In this document: piece by piece, positions 6,648 to 11,928 of the stretch | How positions within the stretch are numbered: position 1 is the first letter of the stretch | Layout: each line of letters starts with the position of its first letter | Assembly (NCBI GenBank): GCA_003446605.1 | Contig: DMDF01000143.1 | Span: 1 to 11,928, forward strand | Direction: 5' to 3' | DNA length: 11,928 nucleotides | From: Anaerolineaceae bacterium | GTDB lineage: Bacteria > Chloroflexota > Anaerolineae > Anaerolineales > Anaerolineaceae | Made by a program: the position numbers and the translations under genes | Notes under the pieces: model-generated | Told to the model about the DNA's origin: nothing | Database searches by the model: none | The model's input: the letters and a program-made list of their open reading frames with translations, nothing else

Positions 6648-7079
6648 ATGGGCATCCTCTCCAAGGAAAGCATACGGTTAAATGCCAGAGTACTCAATAA
6701 AAAAGATGCGATCTATCAATGCGGAAAACTGCTGATAGATGCCGGATGTGTCACCCAGGATTACGTTGATGGAATGTTGGCACGGGAAGAGATGATGTCA
6801 ACCTATTTGGGGAATGGGGTAGCGATCCCTCACGGTCAATTTGATAACCGCAGTGATATTTTCAATACAGGCATCTCTGTTCTTCAGATTCCGGATGGAG
6901 TTGAATGGGACGAGGGAGAACAAGCCTATTTAGTTATTGGAATTGCCGCATTGCGTGATGAACACGTATCGGTATTGGCTAATTTAGCCGAAGTGATTGA
7001 TGATGAAGAGACTGCTCTAAAAATGAGAACCACAACCGAGGTGAACATAATTTTGGATTACCTTAATAAAGAAAATTAA
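6648..7079 (+). CDS. mtlF: PTS mannitol/fructose-type EIIA component
   Basis: A 143-residue cytosolic EIIA of the fructose-mannitol class, which accepts phosphate from HPr. H62 in 'GVAIPHG' is the phosphorylated histidine, and H106 in 'RDEHVSVL' matches the second active-site histidine of MtlA EIIA. The length is normal for a stand-alone MtlF. The start ATG lies 2 nt after the EIIB stop with only a weak Shine-Dalgarno, so it is likely translated by coupling. It is not a nitrogen-PTS (PtsN) protein, given the neighbouring EIIB and EIIC. Confidence 0.93.
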   Translation: MGILSKESIRLNARVLNKKDAIYQCGKLLIDAGCVTQDYVDGMLAREEMMSTYLGNGVAIPHGQFDNRSDIFNTGISVLQIPDGVEWDEGEQAYLVIGIAALRDEHVSVLANLAEVIDDEETALKMRTTTEVNIILDYLNKEN

Positions 7080-7085
7080 TAACCA

Positions 7086-7116
7086 GTTGAATCGCAGGAA
7101 TATTATTGCATTCGAC
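7086..7116 (+). repeat. Hairpin between EIIA and HPr genes
   Basis: GTTGAATCGCA (7086-7096) pairs with TGCATTCGAC (7107-7116) with one wobble, one bulged C and a 10-nt AT-rich loop. It lies just after the EIIA stop and before the HPr start, with no U-run, so an mRNA processing or stability element is the simplest reading. Confidence 0.45.
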
Positions 7117-7133
7117 TTTAACAGGGTCATTTC

Positions 7134-7400
7134 ATGAAAGAGTTGAATATCTATTTAAACAATCAAAGTGGTTTGCATGCACGACCTGCAAAGAATTTTG
7201 TGAATTTTGTAAAAGAATACTCCTCAGATATTGCGGTATTGCATGGAGGGAAAAAAGCGAACGGTAAAAGTTTAATTTCCATCCTAACTCTAGGGGTTGA
7301 GAGTGGTTCTACTATAAAGATCGAAATTACCGGAGAAGACGAGGAAGCTGCATTTAGCTCTTTGAAAGAAAGTATTGAAAAGGGATTGTTAGGAGAATAA
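7134..7400 (+). CDS. ptsH: Phosphocarrier protein HPr
   Basis: An 88-residue HPr that passes phosphate from enzyme I to EIIA. The active-site histidine is H15 in 'SGLHARPA', and S46 in 'ANGKSLISILTLG' is the serine that HPr kinase modifies in organisms that have one. Both sites fit the standard family and length. It is encoded inside the operon between EIIA and the dehydrogenase, with no ptsI next to it, so enzyme I must be elsewhere. It may serve this transporter only, or be the cell's sole HPr. The Shine-Dalgarno (AGGG at 7122-7125) is weak and rather far from the ATG. Confidence 0.95.
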   Translation: MKELNIYLNNQSGLHARPAKNFVNFVKEYSSDIAVLHGGKKANGKSLISILTLGVESGSTIKIEITGEDEEAAFSSLKESIEKGLLGE

Positions 7401-7420
7401 AACAATTGGTACTAACACAT

Positions 7421-7480
7421 ATCAGGCAGGGATATTCATATAGCTTATTTGCTGATGTCGATCAGCTTCTAGGGATATTC
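7421..7480 (+). promoter_or_regulatory. Intergenic repeats between HPr and dehydrogenase genes
   Basis: AGGGATATTC occurs twice, at 7428-7437 and 7471-7480, each preceded by ATCAG (7421 and 7461). Between them GCTGAT (7451-7456) and ATCAGC (7461-7466) form a perfect 6-bp hairpin with a GTCG loop. The 116-nt gap (7401-7516) is the widest inside the operon. The arrangement could be a regulator binding site, a secondary promoter or an RNA processing site. Confidence 0.4.
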
Positions 7481-7516
7481 TACTCATGATTTGTAGTGGA
7501 AAGGAAAGACAAAAAA

Positions 7517-9271
7517 ATGATCAATCCCAAATTTGAGGAATATCAAAATGACTTGAAGATACCAGAGTCCACTTTAGCCTGGAATCTGTACGGTGCAGGA
7601 GTTGAAAATATTGGAAGAGATGGGAAACCAGAATCTTTCAATATCCAACTTCCTGGTGATGATCAGCTTCTCGTACGGGTGGATGCCGTTGGACTCTGTT
7701 TTTCTGATGTAAAACTGATCAAATTGGGTGGCAACCACCCGAAATTATATGGTCGTGACCTATCGAAAGAGCCAACCAGAGTTGGTCATGAAGTCGCTTT
7801 AACTATTATTCAGGTGGGTAAAAATCTTACGGATAAATACAAACCAGGTCAAAGATTGGCAATCCAACCGGATATTTACGTAAACCAACGCAACACTGCC
7901 TATGGTTACACCATCTCCGGTGGCTTAATTCAATATCATTTGATCGGACCAGAAGTGCTGGATGCAGATGATGGCGCCTATGTCATTCCTGTAGATAATA
8001 GAGTAGGGTATGCGGAAGCTGCCCTTACGGAACCATGGGCTTGTGTAGATGCTGCTTACACCCAGCGCAGAAGATTGGTCCCTAAAGTGGGTGGGGTTAT
8101 GTGGATCATCGGCAACCAGGATGATAAAACGGACTATACATTTGACAAGGGACTGGATGCACCTGGATTGATTTTTCTGACCAATGTCCCGGAGAGTTTA
8201 AAAGAAATAGTTAAGAAAAAAATATCGCAAGGGGCACAAGTTATCGAAACAGGAGATATTCGCCCAGAAGAATTTCCGGATTTCTCCGCCAAATCAACAG
8301 CTGAAAAAGGATTTGATGATATTGTTTTGTTGTCGCCCGTATCAGGAAAGGTTGTGGAGGAAATCGCAAAATTAATTGCATTCAGAGGAGTATTGAATAT
8401 TGTTGGGGAAAAAGAACTGGATGGAGATTCTTTAATTGATGCGGGTCGCATCCACTACCATTACACGGCGTACGTAGGAACAAGAAGTACTGATATTTCT
8501 TCTGCCTATGGAGAAGCGAGAAACCGCTGTGAATTACGCACAGGTGGTATTGCATTGTTTGTGGGAGCAGGTGGTCCAATGGGGCAGATGCACGTCCAAC
8601 GTGCCGTTGAAAAAGGAAATGGTCCCTCAATTGTCATTGCGACAGAACTCAACCAGGAGAGGGCTAACGTTCTAAGGAAGATCATAGAACCTTTAGCAAA
8701 AAGAAATGGCAAAATTTTTAAGATATTCAACCCAAATGAAACAGATCAATCCTTACAGGATTTTATTTTCAACATTTCAGGAGAGAGATTCGTTGACGAT
8801 GCAGTTATCTGTGCACCGGTCGCAAAGCTTATGGAGGAAACCGCAAAATTATTGAAACCGGATGGCATGTTGATCTTCTTCGCAGGCGTACCAAACGGTA
8901 CCTTCATCAAGGTAAATCTCAGCTCCGTCTTTTTGAATAATCAACAATTAACAGGAACTTCTGGATCAAAGCTTCAAGATCAAGAAGTTGTTCTACAAAA
9001 AACATTAAGGGGAGAATTGAATCCCAATCGATCTGTCGCAGCGATTGGTGGAATGGCTGTTGCACGTGAAGGATTGGAAGCGTTAATGAATGGTACTTTT
9101 GCCGGTAAAATCATCATCTTTCCACAAATCAACGATTTGCCATTGATAGGCTTACAGGAGCTCGATCAACATTTTCCCGGTATCGCTGATAAGCTTGGAG
9201 AGAATCATTTATGGACAATTGAAGCTGAAAAAGCTTTAATTGCCAAATTCTGGTCAGGAAGTGTAAAATGA
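7517..9271 (+). CDS. Zinc-type (MDR) polyol-phosphate dehydrogenase-like protein with two Rossmann-like regions
   Basis: A 584-residue alcohol dehydrogenase of the medium-chain family. The GroES-like catalytic domain (about 40-175) has the zinc ligands C61 ('GLCFSD'), H91/E92 ('VGHE') and E172 ('TEPWACV'), but no four-cysteine structural zinc loop. Relatives such as GatD and sorbitol dehydrogenase have about 350 residues, and SorE about 410. Here a first Rossmann-like stretch (about 190-330, 'VGGVMWIIGN', no GxGxxG) is followed by a second with a clear dinucleotide motif 'GAGGPMG' (350-356). From the operon, the likely job is oxidising a polyol phosphate made by the PTS to a ketose phosphate, or the reverse as in L-sorbose-1-phosphate reductase. 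Substrate and cofactor are not readable. ATG 7517 is preferred (AAAGGAAAG at 7500-7508) over an in-frame GTG at 7496. The end overlaps the next gene by 4 nt. Confidence 0.8.
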   Translation: MINPKFEEYQNDLKIPESTLAWNLYGAGVENIGRDGKPESFNIQLPGDDQLLVRVDAVGLCFSDVKLIKLGGNHPKLYGRDLSKEPTRVGHEVALTIIQVGKNLTDKYKPGQRLAIQPDIYVNQRNTAYGYTISGGLIQYHLIGPEVLDADDGAYVIPVDNRVGYAEAALTEPWACVDAAYTQRRRLVPKVGGVMWIIGNQDDKTDYTFDKGLDAPGLIFLTNVPESLKEIVKKKISQGAQVIETGDIRPEEFPDFSAKSTAEKGFDDIVLLSPVSGKVVEEIAKLIAFRGVLNIVGEKELDGDSLIDAGRIHYHYTAYVGTRSTDISSAYGEARNRCELRTGGIALFVGAGGPMGQMHVQRAVEKGNGPSIVIATELNQERANVLRKIIEPLAKRNGKIFKIFNPNETDQSLQDFIFNISGERFVDDAVICAPVAKLMEETAKLLKPDGMLIFFAGVPNGTFIKVNLSSVFLNNQQLTGTSGSKLQDQEVVLQKTLRGELNPNRSVAAIGGMAVAREGLEALMNGTFAGKIIIFPQINDLPLIGLQELDQHFPGIADKLGENHLWTIEAEKALIAKFWSGSVK

Positions 9272-9654
9272 CCGGGGAAAAGTCTGTACATACATCCAAT
9301 AAGCGCGCCAGCAATATATTCATTGGCGCGCTATTGGGTTTGTACTATGGGGTTTTTTATCAACCATCCGATTATACCGATATCGGTATTGCTATCCAAC
9401 TTGCCATTGTGGCAGCCATTGTAACGATCATCGTCCGTACTTGGAAAAAGGGATTTCCGTTCAAAATAATATTAAAAGAGTTCCTGGTAACACTGGCTTC
9501 TTACCTGATCTTTATGCTTTCTCTAGCACTTCGAAAATACGCTTACGAATTGGGAGGAAAGACACTGGTAGTGATTGAATCTACCATTGGTGGCGCAATC
9601 CTCGGGTTACTATTTTCCCGTCAACCACTGGTATTTGGAGAGGCAGTTAAATGA
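9268..9654 (+). CDS. Small four-helix membrane protein of unknown function
   Basis: A 128-residue protein I do not recognise. Four hydrophobic spans are visible, about 17-31, 39-56, 72-88 and 100-117, with positively charged residues in the 57-70 loop ('RTWKKGFPFK') and around 89-91. Each end overlaps its neighbour by ATGA: the dehydrogenase stop at 9268-9271 and the kinase start at 9651-9654. Translation is therefore coupled to both enzymes. AGGAAG lies 6 nt before the ATG. Position suggests a role in the same pathway, such as a membrane partner or a polyol/ketose efflux or sensing protein. It is too small for a normal transporter unless it forms oligomers. No signal-peptide cleavage site is apparent. 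Confidence 0.8.
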   Translation: MTGEKSVHTSNKRASNIFIGALLGLYYGVFYQPSDYTDIGIAIQLAIVAAIVTIIVRTWKKGFPFKIILKEFLVTLASYLIFMLSLALRKYAYELGGKTLVVIESTIGGAILGLLFSRQPLVFGEAVK

Positions 9655-10580
9655 TTTACACTGTAACACTAAACCCGGCATTGGATAAGGAATATCGTGT
9701 TCCGGAGCTTTTGCCAAATACGATCCTGCGGGCTTCTGCAGTTAAACTAGATTATGGGGGAAAGGGTTTCAACATTGCACGGATGCTGGCAATTTTTGAG
9801 ACTGATTGTATTGCGCTTGGTTTTGTTGGGGGACATACCGGGGAGGTCTTGAGCCAGGGGCTAAAAGGAATTGGAATTAAGACCGATTTTGTTCATGTGA
9901 GTGAGGAAACCCGCACTAACATCAGCGCAGTCAGCGATAAAGACAATGGTTACATCAAAATCAACGAGCCGGGTCCTGAAGTATCTATTAAAGAGACTGA
10001 TGAGCTACTGCAAAAAATTGAAAATTTAATTCAGCCGGGGGATTGGTGGGTATTGTCTGGTAGTTTACCGCCGGGTATTCCTGTGGATATTTATGCACAA
10101 ATGATCAAGCTATTAAACAAAGGGGGGGCAAGAACTATTCTTGATTCCAGTGGAGACGCATTTAAACTTGGCTGCATGGCAGAGCCTTTCCTCATCAAAC
10201 CCAATCTCGATGAAATAGCTCAGATTTTTGATGGCAAATTAAATGATTCATTGGGGATTGAGAAAACGATCACAAGAATCCACGAAATTGGAGTGAAAAA
10301 TATTATTTTATCTGCCGGAAAGGATAAAGCATTTTGCAGTGACGGCATGAAGCGGTGGATTGGCATTCCACCAAAAATCAATGAGATGAATCCCATCGGT
10401 GCGGGGGATGCCATGTTAGCTGCTATTGTGTATAGACTCAGTAGAAATGAAACTATTCTAAATGCTTTTACCTGGGGGTTAGCAGCTGGAACTGCAGCAG
10501 CCAGCTTACCAGGTACGATGATGCCGGTTCAGTCTGATGTAGAAAGGTTCATTAATAAAGTTGTCATTTGTGAGGAGTAA
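9651..10580 (+). CDS. PfkB-family sugar-phosphate kinase (1-phosphofructokinase/tagatose-6-phosphate kinase-like)
   Basis: A 309-residue ribokinase-fold kinase, complete and of normal length. Family marks: the start 'MIYTVTLNPALD', 'GGKGFNIARML' (36-46, first PfkB signature), 'LSGSLPPG' (135-142) and the second signature 'NPIGAGDAM' (247-255) with catalytic base D253. This layout is shared by FruK (fructose-1-phosphate 6-kinase), LacC/AgaZ-like tagatose-6-phosphate kinase and PfkB, and sequence reading cannot separate them. In this operon it would phosphorylate the ketose phosphate made by the dehydrogenase to a 1,6-bisphosphate, the substrate of an aldolase not present here. GGAGAGG precedes the ATG, which overlaps the membrane-protein stop. 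Activity is cytosolic. Confidence 0.88.
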   Translation: MIYTVTLNPALDKEYRVPELLPNTILRASAVKLDYGGKGFNIARMLAIFETDCIALGFVGGHTGEVLSQGLKGIGIKTDFVHVSEETRTNISAVSDKDNGYIKINEPGPEVSIKETDELLQKIENLIQPGDWWVLSGSLPPGIPVDIYAQMIKLLNKGGARTILDSSGDAFKLGCMAEPFLIKPNLDEIAQIFDGKLNDSLGIEKTITRIHEIGVKNIILSAGKDKAFCSDGMKRWIGIPPKINEMNPIGAGDAMLAAIVYRLSRNETILNAFTWGLAAGTAAASLPGTMMPVQSDVERFINKVVICEE

Positions 10581-10581
10581 A

Positions 10582-10944
10582 ATGCCCTACGAAAAAAAAG
10601 CCAATAAAATTTTTCGATATCCACTGGATCATGTATATCAATCCACAATATTCTGTGTCAACTATATGGGAGGAAAAATCATTAAACAGGATCAAGAAAA
10701 AGGGATCCTGTTTGCCCAGATGGATAAGAAATTATTTGGAAAATATCTAGGAGATAGAAGTCAGTTAGAAATTCAATTCAGGGATGAAGGCAACTCTCAA
10801 ACAAGCATGTATATTTTTGCGTACCCATTGAATGCTGTGGGGCAAAAATTAATGTTTGGCGCAAGGGAAGGCGTGGTGGATACCATCATCAGTACTCTTT
10901 ATCAGGAAATGGAAAAACATTTACAGGATACTTATCCTTCTTAA
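10582..10944 (+). CDS. Conserved-looking small hypothetical protein, last gene of the operon
   Basis: A 120-residue soluble protein I do not recognise. It begins 1 nt after the kinase stop, with GAGGAG (10572-10577) formed by the last kinase codons, so it is clearly expressed with the operon. It has alternating strand-like segments ('GKIIKQDQEKGILFAQM', 'SQLEIQFRDEG', 'TSMYIFAYPL') and a C-terminal amphipathic helix (about 97-115). This layout resembles small alpha/beta lipid- or ligand-binding folds of the SRPBCC type, but that is only a shape argument. There is no membrane span or signal peptide. A TTG start at 10561 would add 7 residues inside the kinase gene and is not favoured. Confidence 0.72.
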   Translation: MPYEKKANKIFRYPLDHVYQSTIFCVNYMGGKIIKQDQEKGILFAQMDKKLFGKYLGDRSQLEIQFRDEGNSQTSMYIFAYPLNAVGQKLMFGAREGVVDTIISTLYQEMEKHLQDTYPS

Positions 10945-10995
10945 GGATATCCTAAGCAAAATAAATTCTTAGAAGAGAGTGACTTCATTTTTGCC

Positions 10996-11024
10996 TATTG
11001 ATTCCTGGAATTTATGGGTACAAT
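10996..11024 (+). promoter_or_regulatory. Possible + strand promoter in the gap after the operon (weak)
   Basis: TACAAT (11019-11024) has TATTGA (10996-11001) 17 bp upstream, or TTGATT at a 15-bp spacer. A transcript from it would meet the operon terminator hairpin after about 60 nt, so if used it would make only a very short RNA. The rest of 10945-11063 holds a short palindrome AGGATATCCT (10944-10953) overlapping the stop codon, and no gene. Confidence 0.2.
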
Positions 11025-11063
11025 CGATTTTTAAAAACATGTACAAAAATGCACCTTCAAGTT

Positions 11064-11095
11064 TAGCCTGATGACTTGTGGTCATCAGGCTATTT
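11064..11095 (+). terminator. Intrinsic terminator of the sugar operon
   Basis: TAGCCTGATGAC (11064-11075) and GTCATCAGGCTA (11081-11092) form a perfect 12-bp stem with a TTGTG loop, followed by TTTATCTA. It lies 120 nt after the last operon gene and before the opposing repeat-protein gene, so it is well placed to end the + strand transcript. Confidence 0.8.
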
Positions 11096-11175
11096 ATCTA
11101 GAATGTGTATTTAATATTTTTTACGAATATGCAGTTCACGATGCAAACCCAGGTTTACTCTGAAATCCAGCTTCC

Positions 11176-11511
11176 TTAGGAATTAGCAAATTTTCCCACA
11201 AATTTCCGAATCATTTCCTTTTCTATTTTTTCCATCTCCCCATGTGTTTTTATGAGTTTTGAAATGAAATTGTCCTGATGCTCATCAGTGTTCGGGTCAA
11301 ATTTGTGAACGAATTTCATAATTACTTCCTTTTCTTTTTCATCCATTACAGCATGTTTCTCCATTAGCTTTGTGACGAAATTCTTCTGGTTTCCATGGGT
11401 AACCCCGGATTCCTTTCTATTAAACTTTCGTAACAGTTTCTTTATCATTTCCTTTTCTTTTTCTTCCATTTCAGTATGTTTATCTTTTAGTTTTTTAACA
11501 TAATTAAGCAT
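11176..11511 (-). CDS. Unknown small protein with three 27-residue helical repeats
   Basis: A 111-residue protein I do not recognise. It is almost entirely three repeats, at residues 4-30, 45-71 and 82-108, joined by polar linkers of 14 and 10 residues. The shared pattern is [YF][VI]xKLxxxHxxMxxxEKExIxKxxxKF. One histidine (H12, H53, H90) and one methionine (M15, M56, M93) are kept in every copy. Each unit looks like a highly charged amphipathic helix. No membrane span, signal peptide or cysteine is present. The start ATG 11511 has TGGAGA (11518-11523) at a good distance, and a near-consensus promoter lies about 90 nt upstream, so it is very likely a real gene. It is transcribed toward the sugar operon and stands alone. 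Function unknown; the H/M pattern could bind metal or a partner, but that is a guess. Confidence 0.75.
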   Translation of the reverse strand: MLNYVKKLKDKHTEMEEKEKEMIKKLLRKFNRKESGVTHGNQKNFVTKLMEKHAVMDEKEKEVIMKFVHKFDPNTDEHQDNFISKLIKTHGEMEKIEKEMIRKFVGKFANS

Positions 11512-11530
11512 TTCAAATCTCCAAGAATAG

Positions 11531-11559
11531 TAAAGAGTTTTTTTGTAAAATTCTCTTTA
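11531..11559 (-). repeat. Hairpin in the leader of the repeat-protein gene
   Basis: TAAAGAG (11531-11537) and CTCTTTA (11553-11559) are perfect 7-bp arms with a 15-nt AT-rich loop. It lies between the predicted - strand transcription start (about 11601) and the ribosome binding site, so it would form in the 5' leader. Its low GC makes it weak and it may be chance. Confidence 0.35.
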
Positions 11560-11607
11560 AGTACAACATATATTATCAATTGAATGCTGATTAATAATTA
11601 GAAGTTG

Positions 11608-11636
11608 GTTATAGATTTGTTAGAATAGGCGGTCAA
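11608..11636 (-). promoter_or_regulatory. Promoter of the repeat-protein gene
   Basis: On the - strand, TTGACC (11636-11631), a 17-bp spacer and TATAAC (11613-11608) each match the vegetative consensus at five of six positions. The expected start near 11601 gives a leader of about 90 nt. Confidence 0.7.
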
Positions 11637-11729
11637 AGATTTTAGCAATACAGGTATTTAGTAAAATAAATATCACACGCATTTTTAAAACATTAAATAA
11701 TAATCACCAGATGTAGAAAATAAATATCC

Positions 11730-11888
11730 ATGACCAACCAGATCAAAGAAATCACCAACAGAAAAGCATTAAAACAATTTGTGGATTTTCCATACAGGCT
11801 GTATGCTGATTGCCCCTTCTAGGTCCCCTCCATTAACAGTCATGTAGGCAACACGTTATGCAGCGATAAAACAAAAAACGCGGTTGAA
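11730..11888 (+). pseudogene. Broken start of an acyltransferase-like (GNAT-type) gene
   Basis: ATG 11730 opens a 30-codon frame ending at TAG (11820-11822). Its product has 'FVDFPYRLYADCPF', and the frame continues without indel as 'VPSINSHVGNTLCSDK'. From memory this aligns residue for residue with the N-terminus of a widespread acetyltransferase-like family ('FPYrLY..pyWVPPL....iNTLr.DKNPAF'), with the TAG exactly at the conserved tryptophan (TGG to TAG). Several later positions have drifted (VPPL reads VPSI). After 'DK' the sequence enters the terminal inverted repeat and loses clear similarity. No Shine-Dalgarno precedes the ATG, and the bases 11641-11729 hold nothing else I can name. 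A genuine 30-residue peptide is possible but unlikely. The remnant could continue past the window. Confidence 0.55.
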
Positions 11889-11928
11889 TTGAAGTTCAAC
11901 CGCGTTTTTTTGTTTTATCGCTGCATAA
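11856..11928. repeat. Near-perfect 33/34-nt inverted repeat at the window end
   Basis: The left arm (11856-11888, beginning TTATGCAGCGATAAAAC and ending GCGGTTGAA) is complementary to the right arm (11895-11928) over its whole length. The only difference is six A versus seven T in the homopolymer, and the loop is 6 nt (TTGAAG). The inner part, CGCGGTTGAA/TTCAACCGCG followed by TTTTTTT, looks like an intrinsic terminator on the + strand. The outer 17 bp are more than a terminator needs. The window ends inside the right arm, so it may extend further. Confidence 0.85.

Noticed and set aside
11856..11928. Miniature insertion element (MITE) reading of the terminal palindrome
   Set aside because: There is almost no internal sequence, no target-site duplication can be seen, and the left arm aligns with the neighbouring gene remnant.
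1..11928. CRISPR arrays, tRNA or rRNA genes, transposases
   Set aside because: No regularly spaced repeats, no tRNA-like cloverleaf with TTCGA-type T-loop, no rRNA segment and no transposase-like product were found on either strand by reading.

Overview
The window looks like chromosome of a low-to-moderate-GC bacterium. An anaerobic Chloroflexota of the Anaerolineae type is my best guess. This rests on the gene set (a TtuB/TtuA tRNA-thiolation pair, a short non-adenylylated-type glutamine synthetase, a split phosphotransferase system) and on resemblance of the last, broken gene to an acyltransferase-like family I associate with that group. There is no marker gene, so the placement is tentative. 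By eye the left 3 kb is richer in G+C than the right 8 kb, which fits a later arrival of the sugar operon.

Left block (1-1481, + strand): the C-terminal end of a beta-lactamase/serine-hydrolase family protein, then a tight pair encoding a GG-ended sulfur carrier (TtuB-like) and its partner ATP-dependent tRNA 2-thiolation enzyme (TtuA-like). A hairpin at 1484-1507 separates them from the convergent glnA.

glnA block (1527-3247, - strand): a complete type I glutamine synthetase. Its transcript appears to start about 350 nt upstream, at a good promoter (TTGACA, 17-bp spacer, TAAAAA). The leader can fold into many hairpins and ends in a strong intrinsic-terminator-like hairpin just before the ribosome binding site. 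This layout suggests a cis-regulatory, attenuating RNA. I do not recognise its family.

Sugar operon (3531-10944, + strand): a PRD-type regulator with an EIIB-like tail, then the mannitol-type PTS split into separate EIIC, EIIB and EIIA genes, a dedicated HPr, a 584-residue zinc-type (MDR) dehydrogenase with two Rossmann-like regions, a four-helix membrane protein, a PfkB-family (1-phosphofructokinase-like) kinase and a small unknown protein. Together they suggest import and phosphorylation of a hexitol-like polyol, oxidation of the polyol phosphate to a ketose phosphate, and phosphorylation to a ketose bisphosphate. Enzyme I and an aldolase are not in the window. Most wider gene junctions hold inverted repeats, the strongest being a perfect 16-bp stem between EIIC and EIIB. 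A 12-bp-stem terminator closes the operon at 11064-11092.

Right end (11176-11928): a small - strand gene for an unknown protein made of three 27-residue repeats, driven by a near-consensus promoter. After it comes the start of an acyltransferase-like gene broken by a TAG stop where the family has tryptophan. That remnant runs into a nearly perfect 73-bp inverted repeat at the window edge. The repeat is either a fold-back rearrangement, an extended terminator or an assembly artefact.
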